In this document: in pieces, positions 23,114 through 33,600 of the stretch
Layout of the letters: each line of letters begins with the position of its first letter
Numbering within the stretch: position 1 is the first letter of the stretch
From: Holothuria scabra
Taxonomy: Eukaryota > Echinodermata > Holothuroidea > Aspidochirotida > Holothuriidae
Direction of reading: 5' to 3'
Assembly (NCBI GenBank): GCA_037179385.1
Contig: CM074187.1
Location: 4,588,001 to 4,652,000 of the forward strand
DNA: 64,000 nt
Made by a program: the position numbers and the translations under genes
The notes under the pieces: generated by a model
Told to the model about the DNA's origin: nothing
The model's input: the letters and a program-made list of their open reading frames with translations, nothing else
Databases searched by the model: none

Positions 23114-23612
23114 TTTTTTTTTTTTTTTATACTGATTGAATGCTTAAGTGTAACGTTTGGGGATTGGGAAGCCATTTGGCTTATCAAGGACCCTTTAACG
23201 ACAGGGAGCGTAAACGAAGACCGGTTACCGTTTTCTCTCTCTCTCTCTCTTCAACTTGTGATCAGACCTTAATGAGACAGGCCTGTATTTATAGCAATCA
23301 AACCCTTCCCCTGTACCGCGACAAAGTTGAATGCATTCCCGCTCTTATCCCAAGCTTCCCAAAGGCTGGAGGGGTGACGGTCCCTAGCACTGCACCCCCG
23401 TAAGACAGCTGAACTGAGCAAAGCGAGTGACTTCCTGAATCGGACGATTAATGACCAGAGCTTCTTCCCAAACCGACAATCAGAAACCAGTTCAAATTCA
23501 CCCATCTAACCCTGCCCAGCATCACCGTGGAAAGCTTAAATGAGAAAGTAAAATGGAATTCTTTAGAAACTTTTCAAGTGGTTCCACTGGGATTGCATCC
23601 GGGGACTAGAAG
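23114..23612 (-). mobile_element. SINE-like element, minus strand, with head and poly(A) tail
   Basis: Read on the minus strand it starts near 23612 with a B-box-like CCCCGGATGCAATCCCAGTG, continues GGAACCACTTGAAAAG, then TTGCTCAGTTCAGCTG, CCCCTCCAGCCTTTGGGAAG and CCTGTCTCATTAAGGTCTGA. It ends in a T run on the plus strand (23115-23130), which is a poly(A) tail on its own strand. It is homologous along its length to 18365-18760. Confidence 0.7.
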
Positions 23613-23939
23613 GAAATACACTCAAACACCAATCCCATTATCGTACTTGTGTACGTCTGTTTGTATAAAGTATGTATGCCCCCTCCCGCGGGCAAAAAAC
23701 CCCGTCTGAACTGAATCATGGCTTCTGTGTGACATATGCATTTATCGCATTGTGACGGGTTTACCGTAAAATGGTGTCACAGTGGAAAAAGTAACGAACG
23801 AAATTCTTCGCTGATTCTTCAACCAATTGGATACGCGTGGAATTCTACCACACAGGTGGGACAAATGCTACTGCGTTCAGTTGCGTGCTGTCAAGTGCTC
23901 GTTGAGTTTCTCCCAAACATGATATAACAGTTTAACGCC

Positions 23940-24220
23940 AATATAAGGTCTACAGATGGAATCCAGACAGTCAAGTGATGATCTGATTTTAGTCGGCCAT
24001 AGCTAGGGTCTATCACTTTTAATCTTTCATTTTCCTTTCTTACCTGTATCTGTGTATCATGGATGGTTCCACACTGACAGACTGACACACCTCTTCATTT
24101 CATTTTCTATGTATATGAGGGTTTGAATTTACGTTTAGACAGTAAGTAAAGGCGATTTAAGGCTAATTGGACCTATTAATGGCTGCCTGCAGTCACAAAA
24201 CGCACGCTCTAATCGCGGCC
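23940..24220. repeat. Dispersed repeat family B, copy 3 (inverted)
   Basis: Reverse-complement relative of 17100-17340, recognised by GTCGGCCATAGCTAGGGTCT, ATGGATGGTTCCACACTGAC and CTATTAATGGCTGCCTGCAG. Confidence 0.6.
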
Positions 24221-24659
24221 TTCTTCTACAGACCTTTTGTATATGATGACCACGGACTGGGTCACATGATGGACAGAGTATGTAACGTGTACGTCTTGTC
24301 AGAGTGGGACAAAAAAGGCGCACCAAGATGGCCGCAGTGAAGGTATAAATCGTCTGATTTGACGACGAATCTGTTATATTTCAAACAAAAGTTTAACTTG
24401 ACGGGAACATCATATTCCCGCAATACGTGAAGTGAATTTGACCTTACCTTGCCACATTTCAAAAATATTTCAACTTTCTCGCAAAATATGGGACGGTATA
24501 CTTGAGAAAGTCCAAACTTTCACAAAAATCATAGCAGTCGGCCATTTTGGTGCGATTTTTCAGCGCCAATCGACAGTGCAGTATGCTTTGTCCATGCATA
24601 GAAAGCCCGTGATGATGACACAAAGCCCTATGTATCTGCGCAGATTCAAAACCCACTAT

Positions 24660-24960
24660 ACACGAATCCGGACAGCAAGTGCATGGTCTGATGTCAGTCG
24701 GCCATAACTGGGGTCCCTCATCTTTAAATCTTTTGATTTCCTTGCTTATCTCTATCATTGATGGTTGTACACTAATTTTTATCTAGAATTCTCCAATTTC
24801 ACTAAACATGAGGGTTTAAAATTCATGTAAACAATAAATGAAGACGATATTTGGCTGATGGACCCCAATAATGGCGGCCTGCAGTCACTAAAAACACGCG
24901 CTAATTGTGACTGTAGGCCGCCATTAGTGGGTTTCATGAATTTCAAGTCAAACGAAGTCA
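24660..24960. repeat. Dispersed repeat family B, copy 4, ending in an inverted repeat
   Basis: Carries GTCGGCCATAACTGGGGTCC, GATGGTTGTACACTAATTTT and ATGAGGGTTTAAAATTCATG. Near the right end, CCCCAATAATGGCGGCCTGC-AGTCAC (about 24867-24892) faces GTGACTGTAGGCCGCCATTA-GTGGG (about 24906-24931), so the end can fold back on itself. Confidence 0.65.
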
Positions 24961-25078
24961 ATGGTTAACAGTGCCTTTGCCTTTATGTACCTTGCTGTTG
25001 CTTTCAAATTGACCGAAATTTTGCACAGTGCAGGGATAGGAGTTTGGTATCTACGTTTATAATATCTTTGACGAGAAG

Positions 25079-25416
25079 CTAAGAGTATTTATTAACTAGA
25101 GGCCAAGGTCTAATACATGCCCTGTACAAAATTTCGGCCACTTACTTGTGACGCCAACTTTTGCATATTTGAACTCAATGTAAAATGATGTTCCTACAGC
25201 AAAAAAAAGTATTACTGTTCCTTTACTCTTCGAGAATTGCGAGGGAAAATACACCTCTTGTAAGGTTTCGAAAATCGCCAAAATGTTGTCGCCACAGTGC
25301 AACGACTGACCGTCGGAGACTAAACCATTTTGTACCTTGCTCTTGCTTTCAAATTGACCGAAATTTTGTAAAGGGCATGTGTTAGACCTTGGCTTCCAGT
25401 TAATAAATACCCTTAG
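25079..25416. mobile_element. MITE-like element with about 57-bp inverted ends
   Basis: CTAAGAGTATTTATTAACTA-GAGGCCAAGGTCTAA at the left pairs with the right end, which read inward is CTAAGGGTATTTATTAACTG-GAAGCCAAGGTCTAA. Pairing continues through GCCCTGTACAAAATTTCGGC. The 338-bp element has a non-palindromic centre and no coding frame. Confidence 0.78.
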
Positions 25417-27184
25417 GGGCAGAAGTGCTGATTACTGATCAGTCGTTTTGAAAGCTAACAGTTAATTGATATCTTCCGGTAGTATAAATACGAGTGATTT
25501 TAAAACATTGCAACTCCTGCAAACACAGTTCTTCAATAAATTACACTTACATGAAACAGTTTAAGGCTTCTTCGTCTGCTTTTTACCTAAGAACATTTGA
25601 ACATCAACGCATAACGACTGGTTTGAAGTTCATTGGCTTACTGATTGGTCAGTTTCCATGGTATCTTTACAAGCACACATCTATACACGCGTTTACATTC
25701 TTAAGCGCTTACAACGAAAAACCAACCACTGCGTTCATTTTCCCAGCACGCAGAAGTGCGCGTCTCTTTCACTCCGATTTATACTAGAAAAGTGGTTTGC
25801 GCGAAGTATAACTCGTTTTGAAAATGCACGCATGCTGACATCTCGTCACAATGGAATTTTCTGTCATGTATCCATAGTTATGTACGCAGATATATTGCCG
25901 AATAGAACTGTGCGCATGTCAAATGAACACTTCCGCCCCTCCGATTGAGTCTCCGTGAAGAATCAGCACGTCTAACAGTGTAGGGATAAGAGTTTGGTAT
26001 CTACGTTTATAACATCTTTGGCATTGTGACATCAATGTATGCGGTGTTATAATTTTTCAACACACGCGCCCCGTTAAAATAGTGTGCGCAGTTTATCTCT
26101 AAATTCGTTTCTTTTTTAGCCACAACATCGTGCGCGCAATGTATCTCTCTGCTTGGCCTAGCATGTGTACAGCTAGTCATGTTATGCAACACTAGACTAG
26201 ACACTGCAGTCCGACAGATCACATAGTTTACAAGCTTGCTAAGCGACTGTCCATAATTTTCTTCTTTGCAAACATCTTGAGGATGTCGACGCCATATACT
26301 AAGTATGTAAGTATTGGCATGCATTAAAGTCCGGTGGCAAACCACGTAACAAAAAACTTCGGTTCGAAGTCCAAGACTCTAGGTGAATTTCGAGAAAGTG
26401 ACAGTATGAATAACACATCACGTAGGCTACCATTCGGATCATTGTCCACGGTAAAAACAAGTTTACAGCTGGTCGTCCTTTACTGATGGATCGGTCTTAG
26501 AGCCTTTCGAAAATGACTTGAATGTATATAATATGTAAACGGTCATGATCGAGGTACATGCGTAGATTTGTAGTGTACTTCTAGTCACAAAATTTAAAAG
26601 TATGTAATTAGTGACTGTTAAGTCGGTCAGTAGGCCTATCCTCAGTTGGTCACCTAAAAAAACGTGCCACAAGATTTATAGCTCTTTTTAATTGACAGAC
26701 TTCATGGTAATAAAATGCTACATTAATCAGCAAGAAAAATGAAATCTAATAGTTCAGCTCCCATCTTCAAAGGCCTAGGCCTAGGACATTCTTGAGCTGA
26801 GACATAAAACAAAATCAATCTAAAGCGCAATAATTTGTGACTTTCTTGAACAAATAACATATCTGTTTGGAACCCTTTAACCGTTTCTATGACCTTGAAC
26901 ACTTCCTGTTTGCTTGCGTAGCACATTGCATAGAGAGATAATTACGTCACCCCATTAGGATAAGAGTGCTATCACACCTTTGCATATGGTGTAGTTACTT
27001 CTAGAAAACCAAAGAAAATACAAAGATTGTGATTTGAGTAGTTAAACAATGACGTCACAAATTATTGCCCATTGTACCATTTCAATTTTAGTGAATAAAC
27101 TTCAACATTTTATATCTCGGCCCAAGAATGTCATTTGAAGGTGTGATTTGAACTGTTAGAATTTGTTCTTCACGGTTTATAATG

Positions 27185-28215
27185 TATGGGTCATTCCATA
27201 AATATGGGTACTTACGGATGTGTCCCATTTACATTATATTTCCTAACAACAGATTTTGAGTGAAGACTTAAATTTCATCTTCCAATAATAACTTAAGATA
27301 TATCTATCTGTTGGTGCCTTTCAAACAATAAACAACAAAACGTTTTCACTTTTTGCATTTGGATTTTTTGAATAAAATACTGTCATGTTTTACGTGTACT
27401 AACTGGACACCAAAGCTTTGACATAAAAAAATTCACTTGCGCTGTGTTTTTATTTTGAAGTGTATGGGAAGCTTTAATATGCTTGACTAAATGTTCTGCA
27501 TCATTACATTGTAGGTACATTAATCATGCCATTTTCTAGAGAGAAGTTTGACCGTCAAAAAAATGCTTAGCTGAGCAAGTTCATTGCAGCAGAGTTCATG
27601 GGTTTCACGCGTGAACAAGACCAAAATTTTCTTGTCCCACATTATCGTTTACATCAATGAACCATGTTGTGTGCTTATTGCAAGTTGAAAAATGTGTGGC
27701 AAACAATTCTCTATGGCTACAGTTTACCTTGTCACTATCTATTTTGTGTCTGGATCTGGAAAAGAATGAATGACTTAAACATATAAAATTTTTGGACAGT
27801 CTCGAGTTCTTCGTGTGAATATTTTAGAAGGGACATCAAAATGGTGCCCGTTATGCACAAGACCATAGAAATTGAAGTTGCCAAAATGCACATAATTTTG
27901 CAACTGATTCAAGTATGCCGGTGGTATTAAGCTAAATATACGCTTAAAATGGCATGTATCTCATAAGTTGCATGGTGTACGGCATTGGCTTTGGTGCCCC
28001 AGTTACATGTGAAACACAAAATGCCCTCTTAATGCAATATTTCAATTTTCGTGATGTAATTAGGCTTTAATTTCCGTCAGTGTATTTACTGAGGAATGAT
28101 ATTATCTTTCAGTTGACATATAACTTCTTTTGCCTTTCCTTTAAATGCCAATGCATATCAAATTTTTACCCAAAATGTCATGAATTGCACGAGGACGTAA
28201 TTTATGGAAGAAGCC
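27185..28215. other. AT-rich stretch with inverted TTCCATAAAT ends, possible element
   Basis: GGGTCATTCCATAAATATGG near 27187 faces CGTAATTTATGGAAGAAGCC near 28198. Short inverted ends about 1 kb apart suggest, but do not prove, a transposon boundary. No coding signal inside. Confidence 0.3.
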
Positions 28216-28639
28216 ACATATTTTTGATTTTTCTTTTGAGTTACCACTTAAGAACATGACGAGATTCTAACAACGGGTATGCTTTGATATTTTCGCATAG
28301 GCCAGTACACTTTAGGCCACTCTCTTTAGTGGTACTCTCTTGTGTATGGAATGCAGCGTTGGGTAAAGAGATTTAAATTCACAAAATAAGTGCTTGTTGA
28401 CACCTTTTTGTGTCGTTTTTTAGCGGCCATATACGAACTGACAGTCAATGAGTGAGTAACCGTGAAGTACGGTAACTGCGCAATAAAATGTTTGTGACAG
28501 ACCCATGTATTCAGAATGCTCTGTTTTTCAAATTTTTTCCATCGCTCTTAGTTAACTTTATTTGTTTAGGTCAATTTATGTCAGATCTAGTCCTCTGTAG
28601 AGGACTGTGGTTGTTCGCTTAAAACTTAAATTATATGTA

Positions 28640-28735
28640 TAGAGCAGTGGCGGAGCTGCCATACGGTCGGGGGTCCCCCCCCCCCCGACGGACCAAAATC
28701 GTCTGTCGGCGCCCTTTTTAGGTTTTCAACATACT
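28640..28735. repeat. Dispersed repeat family C, short copy
   Basis: AGTGGCGGAGCTGCCATACG-GTCGGGGG, a C run, then GACGGACCAAAATCGTCTGT-CGGCGCCC. It matches the beginning of the copy at 21478. Confidence 0.65.
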
Positions 28736-29889
28736 TTACTCTTGTACCATTATTGGCAAAAGACATAAATTAAAAGCGTTGTTTTAAGGCCCAGATAACA
28801 AAATGCTCAAACAGCTACCAGTAACTGTACTATCTACACTTTATTCTGATGAAAAGGGGTCTTTTGTAATATAGGGATAGGTTTTGCCGAAACGTATCTT
28901 CATGCTTTATACTCACTAATGAATGTTTTCGCTGTGCTAAGTTAATTGCTTCCACACCAAGTGTGATTAAAAGCTTACAAAATACACCGACTGACATTAA
29001 ATTCATCCTCCCGGCCAATAAAAGATGTTGCAAAGGACGCAACAATAATTGTAGAACAAAAAGCTCTCTTATTGTCGGGTATAATTGTCAATATAGACAA
29101 TAAAAAGAGTTTATAAAGGTACCAAAATAGCTTCCACAACATTTTTCAAATCATTTGAAGAGAACATTCAGGTTAAAATAAAATAAAACTGTTATCCTAG
29201 TGGTAATGATTTAAGGGTTTTAATGAGCAGTTTCCATTTTGCTTTTCTTCAAGTGACCATTCTCATGACAAATGGCTATTTCTGACACTGCACGATAATC
29301 CCATGAAAATGCTTATTTCTGTACTTTCGTGGTCTCAAAAGCCAGAATATTGCATCTAATAAGCCTATAGGTTTAGGCTACTTTTATTTATTATGATTTC
29401 GGTATCTAGAGAGCCAAGCAGACCTTTCGTCTTGGCTATGTCTTTCAATGTACTTAATTAATGGCTATTTCAGAGTGGTCACATGATGTAAATTACGTCA
29501 ATTAATGTTTCTTCGTGTACTTATCTTGATTTCCAGATGCCAAAAATGTACACTGAACGGTGATTAATTTCCAAAAATTTCCCCCCTGTAAGATTGCTTG
29601 CTATTTTGCTCTAGCAGGTTCAATCTTTATTTTCACAAATTTGCCCATTATTACATTAAAATCTTTAATCGAGGACCGGCAATAACACAAAATATAATTA
29701 CCGCCTTCATACTAGAATGCGAAAGAGAGGGATAGAAACATGGGCGTCCGCAGGTAGGGGCAAGGAGGGAAGAAGAAAACATAAAGAAAAAGACGAAGAA
29801 AAATTAACATCAACATTTCTTAACAGTTCACTCAGTGTTTTCCCTATTTATATGCGGTAAATAGGCTTTAGATATGCCATTTCGAGAGG

Positions 29890-30205
29890 CATTTTGGGCC
29901 AAAATTTTCTTGCGCTCCGCGCCAACTCATGTTGGCGCAGAGCTTTTCCCCCCTAAAAGAATTTTGCTCCCCAAATTTTCTTCTCCTTAGGCCCATAGAT
30001 AGAAAATATAAACATATGTTAAAAGAAAAACTTGCTGAGGAGAAATGGCAAAGAAGTCTTTTACCAGATGCGGAAAATCAAATGCAAAGTCTGAAAAGCC
30101 GTGGCTTCGTTCGCGCTGAGGCTCAGGGTATTTACTCCTTCGAAGCGCCCATGCAGACCATTTTCGCCCCCTCTGACCGAAATCCCTAGCTCCGCCACTG
30201 GTATA
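29890..30205. repeat. Dispersed repeat family C, copy 230 bp upstream of the plus-strand gene's first exon
   Basis: Homologous to 21530-21850 in the same orientation, ending CCCTAGCTCCGCCACTGG, which mirrors the AGTGGCGGAGC start of the 28640 copy. The element family therefore probably has AGTGGCG/CGCCACT inverted ends. Confidence 0.7.
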
Positions 30206-30438
30206 GGGAGCTGTCGACCACCAGCAGCGCATGCCATTACTGAAAACTACCGTACATTGCGCCATGACTTTTGTTGTATTGTTATGACGGCTTTCCCGGA
30301 GTTTCGATTCACAATCTATAAAGCAGTGATTAAAAAACCTTTTTTGTTAGTAAAAACCTTTTTCACTGGATGCAGAAGGGGATGATGGTGGTGCTGTAAA
30401 TAAGACTTTCTAGAGAAATAAATTTTTGTCATACACAG

Positions 30439-30606
30439 AACCAAGGTTACCTCGACTCGGAGGGTTACGAAACAGACTACGAATATGAATTTGACGAGGA
30501 CGAGAAGGAACATTGTTTCATGGTAAAGACCAACGATGCCATTCTGGACAAGGCGTTCAGACGTCACTTCAAACAGAGCCTAGCCCGCAAAGAAGGACAT
30601 TACAAG
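30439..30606 (+). CDS. Plus-strand gene, first recognised coding exon (acidic, Tyr-rich)
   Basis: Fifty-six codons in phase 0 at both ends, between a TACACAG acceptor and a GTGTGC donor. It reads NQGYLDSEGYETDYEYEFDE and then a mixed-charge segment ending RRHFKQSLARKEGHYK. Many codons end in C or G, unlike the flanking AT-rich intron, which supports coding. Upstream exons must exist but I could not locate them; the preceding 300 bases are mainly a dispersed repeat. Confidence 0.75.
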
Positions 30607-33600
30607 GTGTGCTCTTCATATTACATCAGATTTAAATAAATTTTGGTAGTCCTGCGATACAAATAATACGTTTACACAGGGTGATAAATTTGGAATTCTT
30701 TCCGACCAGAGACAGGAAAGATTTTAATAAAATAATAAAAATAAAAGGAAAACAAAAATTACAAAAAAGAGAAAAAAAACACATCGGCAAGTGCCAGACG
30801 ATACATCATCCACTGTATACTGTAATCAGGGAGGTGTAAGATCCTACAGTTCCCTACCGTCCTTCCTGCTGTAGCCAATCACAAGGTTAGACTGTGTCAT
30901 TTTTTAGTTTTAAGTCGATGTACAAATATGAAGCAGAATTAAAGTTGCAAAAAATTGTAACAACAAACTGCAGGTGAAGTTTCATTGTAAATTCACTGAA
31001 CGGCGGCAAGAAGCAGAAGCGTACGGCACACAATTATATCGAATAGGTATAACAGTTTGTCGAGGGTCTAGGCGTATACCCTACAAGGATCGAGATAAAT
31101 GGAAGAATTTTGCAATCCCTAATCTTCTAACTGAACATTACAATAACAAAAGCCGATTTGTAGAATTGCATTCATTTCAAGTTTGGTAAGACTTTTTCAA
31201 TACCAGCAGACTATCTTGTATTGTTTTCTAAAGATACAGTGCTCTCCCTCCATCGCCATACACACCCCTTCTCTCCAAATCTGGATACTCCATCGAATGA
31301 CAGTACAACTAGAAATGAAGATGACCAGACGAAACATCGCATAATTGTGTGGTCTATTTTTCAAAAGCATTTCACTTCAAAGCTCATAACAGAAAACTTG
31401 AGTTCGCATAATGACAGCATAAGGAAATTTTAAAGGTCGTTAATTACAGACTAATTAATCTTTTGGTGACCCATGTGTTCGTGGCTAAGTATCACGTTGT
31501 ATTTATCCCTCTGAAGAAAGCTGTTTAAAACTGCTTCCTGTTCTCTATCTCTGTGAGCTTTAACATTACAAACATAAATTAATTGTATTCATTAGGGAAT
31601 TTCTCATAGGCACGATCCTTCCTTATAGGAACGCCCCTCAGAGGCAATCCCTTTAATTTCGCTATTTTGGTTTGTATACCGGGGTTCATCTGTACTGTAG
31701 CTGGAAACCAGAGTCAGAAAGGTACATGACGAAGAAAACGTGGACCGATTCTACAGCGGTCATCATTGGGAGGTTGACGGGCGATATCACTCAGAGTCTG
31801 ATGCAGAGGAACAACCGGGAGATGAATTTAACAACCGTCCATTACAGCTTGAAAGAACGACCTGTAAACTCACCGTCTTGGCTGTACAAGAGTATGTTTA
31901 TTAATTGAAAGTTATAACTTTTAATTATTCAAATTGTGAGAAATTTTACTGATGAGTGTTGCTTTTATAAATCAACAAAAGCAGCATACCACCTGCATAT
32001 CGAAAAGTTTTGTACAAAAAACGATCATTTGCTCATTCTATATCAAAAATTTTTAAATGTCCTAACTAAGGTAAGCTAAATCGGTTATGCTTTGGAATGA
32101 TATGTTAAGGTAAGAGGAACTCATGAAATGCCGATTTTCATTCGAAATACATGATTTTTGACGATTTTAAAATGTTGTGACCTCATGACTTAGGGAATTT
32201 CCCCCAGATAATGGGCCATTTATGCCTTTACTTCACGCGTTATACGACAAAAATATAGATCCAAATAAAACCAATTCTTCTCCTCCTGTTACCTGTGACA
32301 TGCAGCTCCCAGAAACGCGTTTAGCCGTGTCAATATATTCGTGGCTAGAAGTGTTAATCCTCTAACAGTCTAAATTATGTAAAATTTTGAAAAAACGCCT
32401 TTTTAGCCCATAGACATCAAATCCCAAAATCAATGATTTACGACAAAATTTAGGGGTGCGTCCAGTCAAAAAACATTCACCAGATGTGCAATAGTATGAA
32501 CATCACAAATCCAGTTTAGCCAGACCTTGAAACACCACCACGAATGCTACATATTCGAAAAATCGAATATCTGGCTTGCTACTTATGTTAAATTTAAATT
32601 GAAACAATTGCTCACTTATTTTTTGAATGTCATTCAACCTCCACTTTTCAACAACCTGAACAATTAATTGTTTGTTGTGCAGACTTTAACGAAAAGGCAA
32701 TTTATCCTCAGCTACATATTTCAATGGTTGATTACAGCATAAACGCACTATTCATTAAACTTAAGCTTTCATGAAACCAATTATAATTGCAATAACTTCT
32801 TTTAGAAATGAGATTTATTCTCAACACAAAAAAAAAACCAATATCAACTCTAGTTCCCTGGAAAAAATAAGTTTCATGAGCTTAAAATCGTCTGTACACT
32901 TACAAAACCATTTACATGATGGAGCTTTTTATTCAAATTTGTATTTGTTTTCAGTGCTATGGGAGCGGAACAAAGAAGACGGAAACGAAGACAGCCTCAA
33001 CTTGCTGAAAGGGCCAAGGATACATTAAAGCCGCTGAATAAAGAACTAGAAGCAATTGTAAACAGGAACGAGGTAAGCTATTTCCGATCAGTTGGGCAAT
33101 TTATGCTTCTTACACTCCCCGCCCTTCGCTCCGACCCTTTACACCCACATCCACACCCACATAATACACACAAGATCGAGAGACCACTTAGGGGGATGGT
33201 CCTGTTCCCTGAAAGGACTTACGTTCAGGAAAGGACGCAAACATTATCTGAGCTAATTCTCAGCGTTTGGACCTCCATATCCATCAAGGGTCTGTCATGT
33301 GTGACAGACTGGATAAAAAGAAGGGATACGCACGACGCCACACAAAAAGGAGAACACAATTACCCCGAAAGAGATAATTGTGTTGGCAACCGGCTTGTCA
33401 AAAATAGAAGGATTATAACCCAACCCCGTTTTCTCCTCCCCACGTGCCCTACAATTTGTTGACCAATCAGCCCCCTGCATTTGTTGCGTATAGCTTGTAA
33501 ACAAGAGAAACCGTATTTTTTGCTCTGTGGTATCATATAGACCCCTAGGTTCTCAACCTTTTTTCATCCCCGGGCCCCTTAGGCTCTTCCATATTTTTGG

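Larger units (their letters stand above)
25990..29889. other. Intergenic / possible 5' intron of the plus-strand gene
   Basis: The missing upstream exons of the plus-strand gene could lie here or farther left, but I found no segment with both good splice sites and an in-frame charged reading. A TGTAGGGATAAGAGTTTGGT-type repeat at about 25979 matches one at 25030. Confidence 0.35.

Noticed and set aside
30974..31046. Possible extra exon VKFHCKFTERRQEAEAYGTQ between the first two exons of the plus-strand gene
   Set aside because: Splice-like borders exist, but its phase (ends +1) breaks the frame of the next exon; the model works without it.
31672..31908. 78-codon frame WKPESERYMTKKTWTDS over the second exon of the plus-strand gene
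   Set aside because: Open, but it does not match the phases at either splice junction, whereas the chosen frame does.
32959..33462. 167-codon plus-strand frame considered as a long single-exon gene
   Set aside because: Only its start (32955-33072) is in the spliced gene's frame; the rest lies past a good GTAAGC donor and is in intron.
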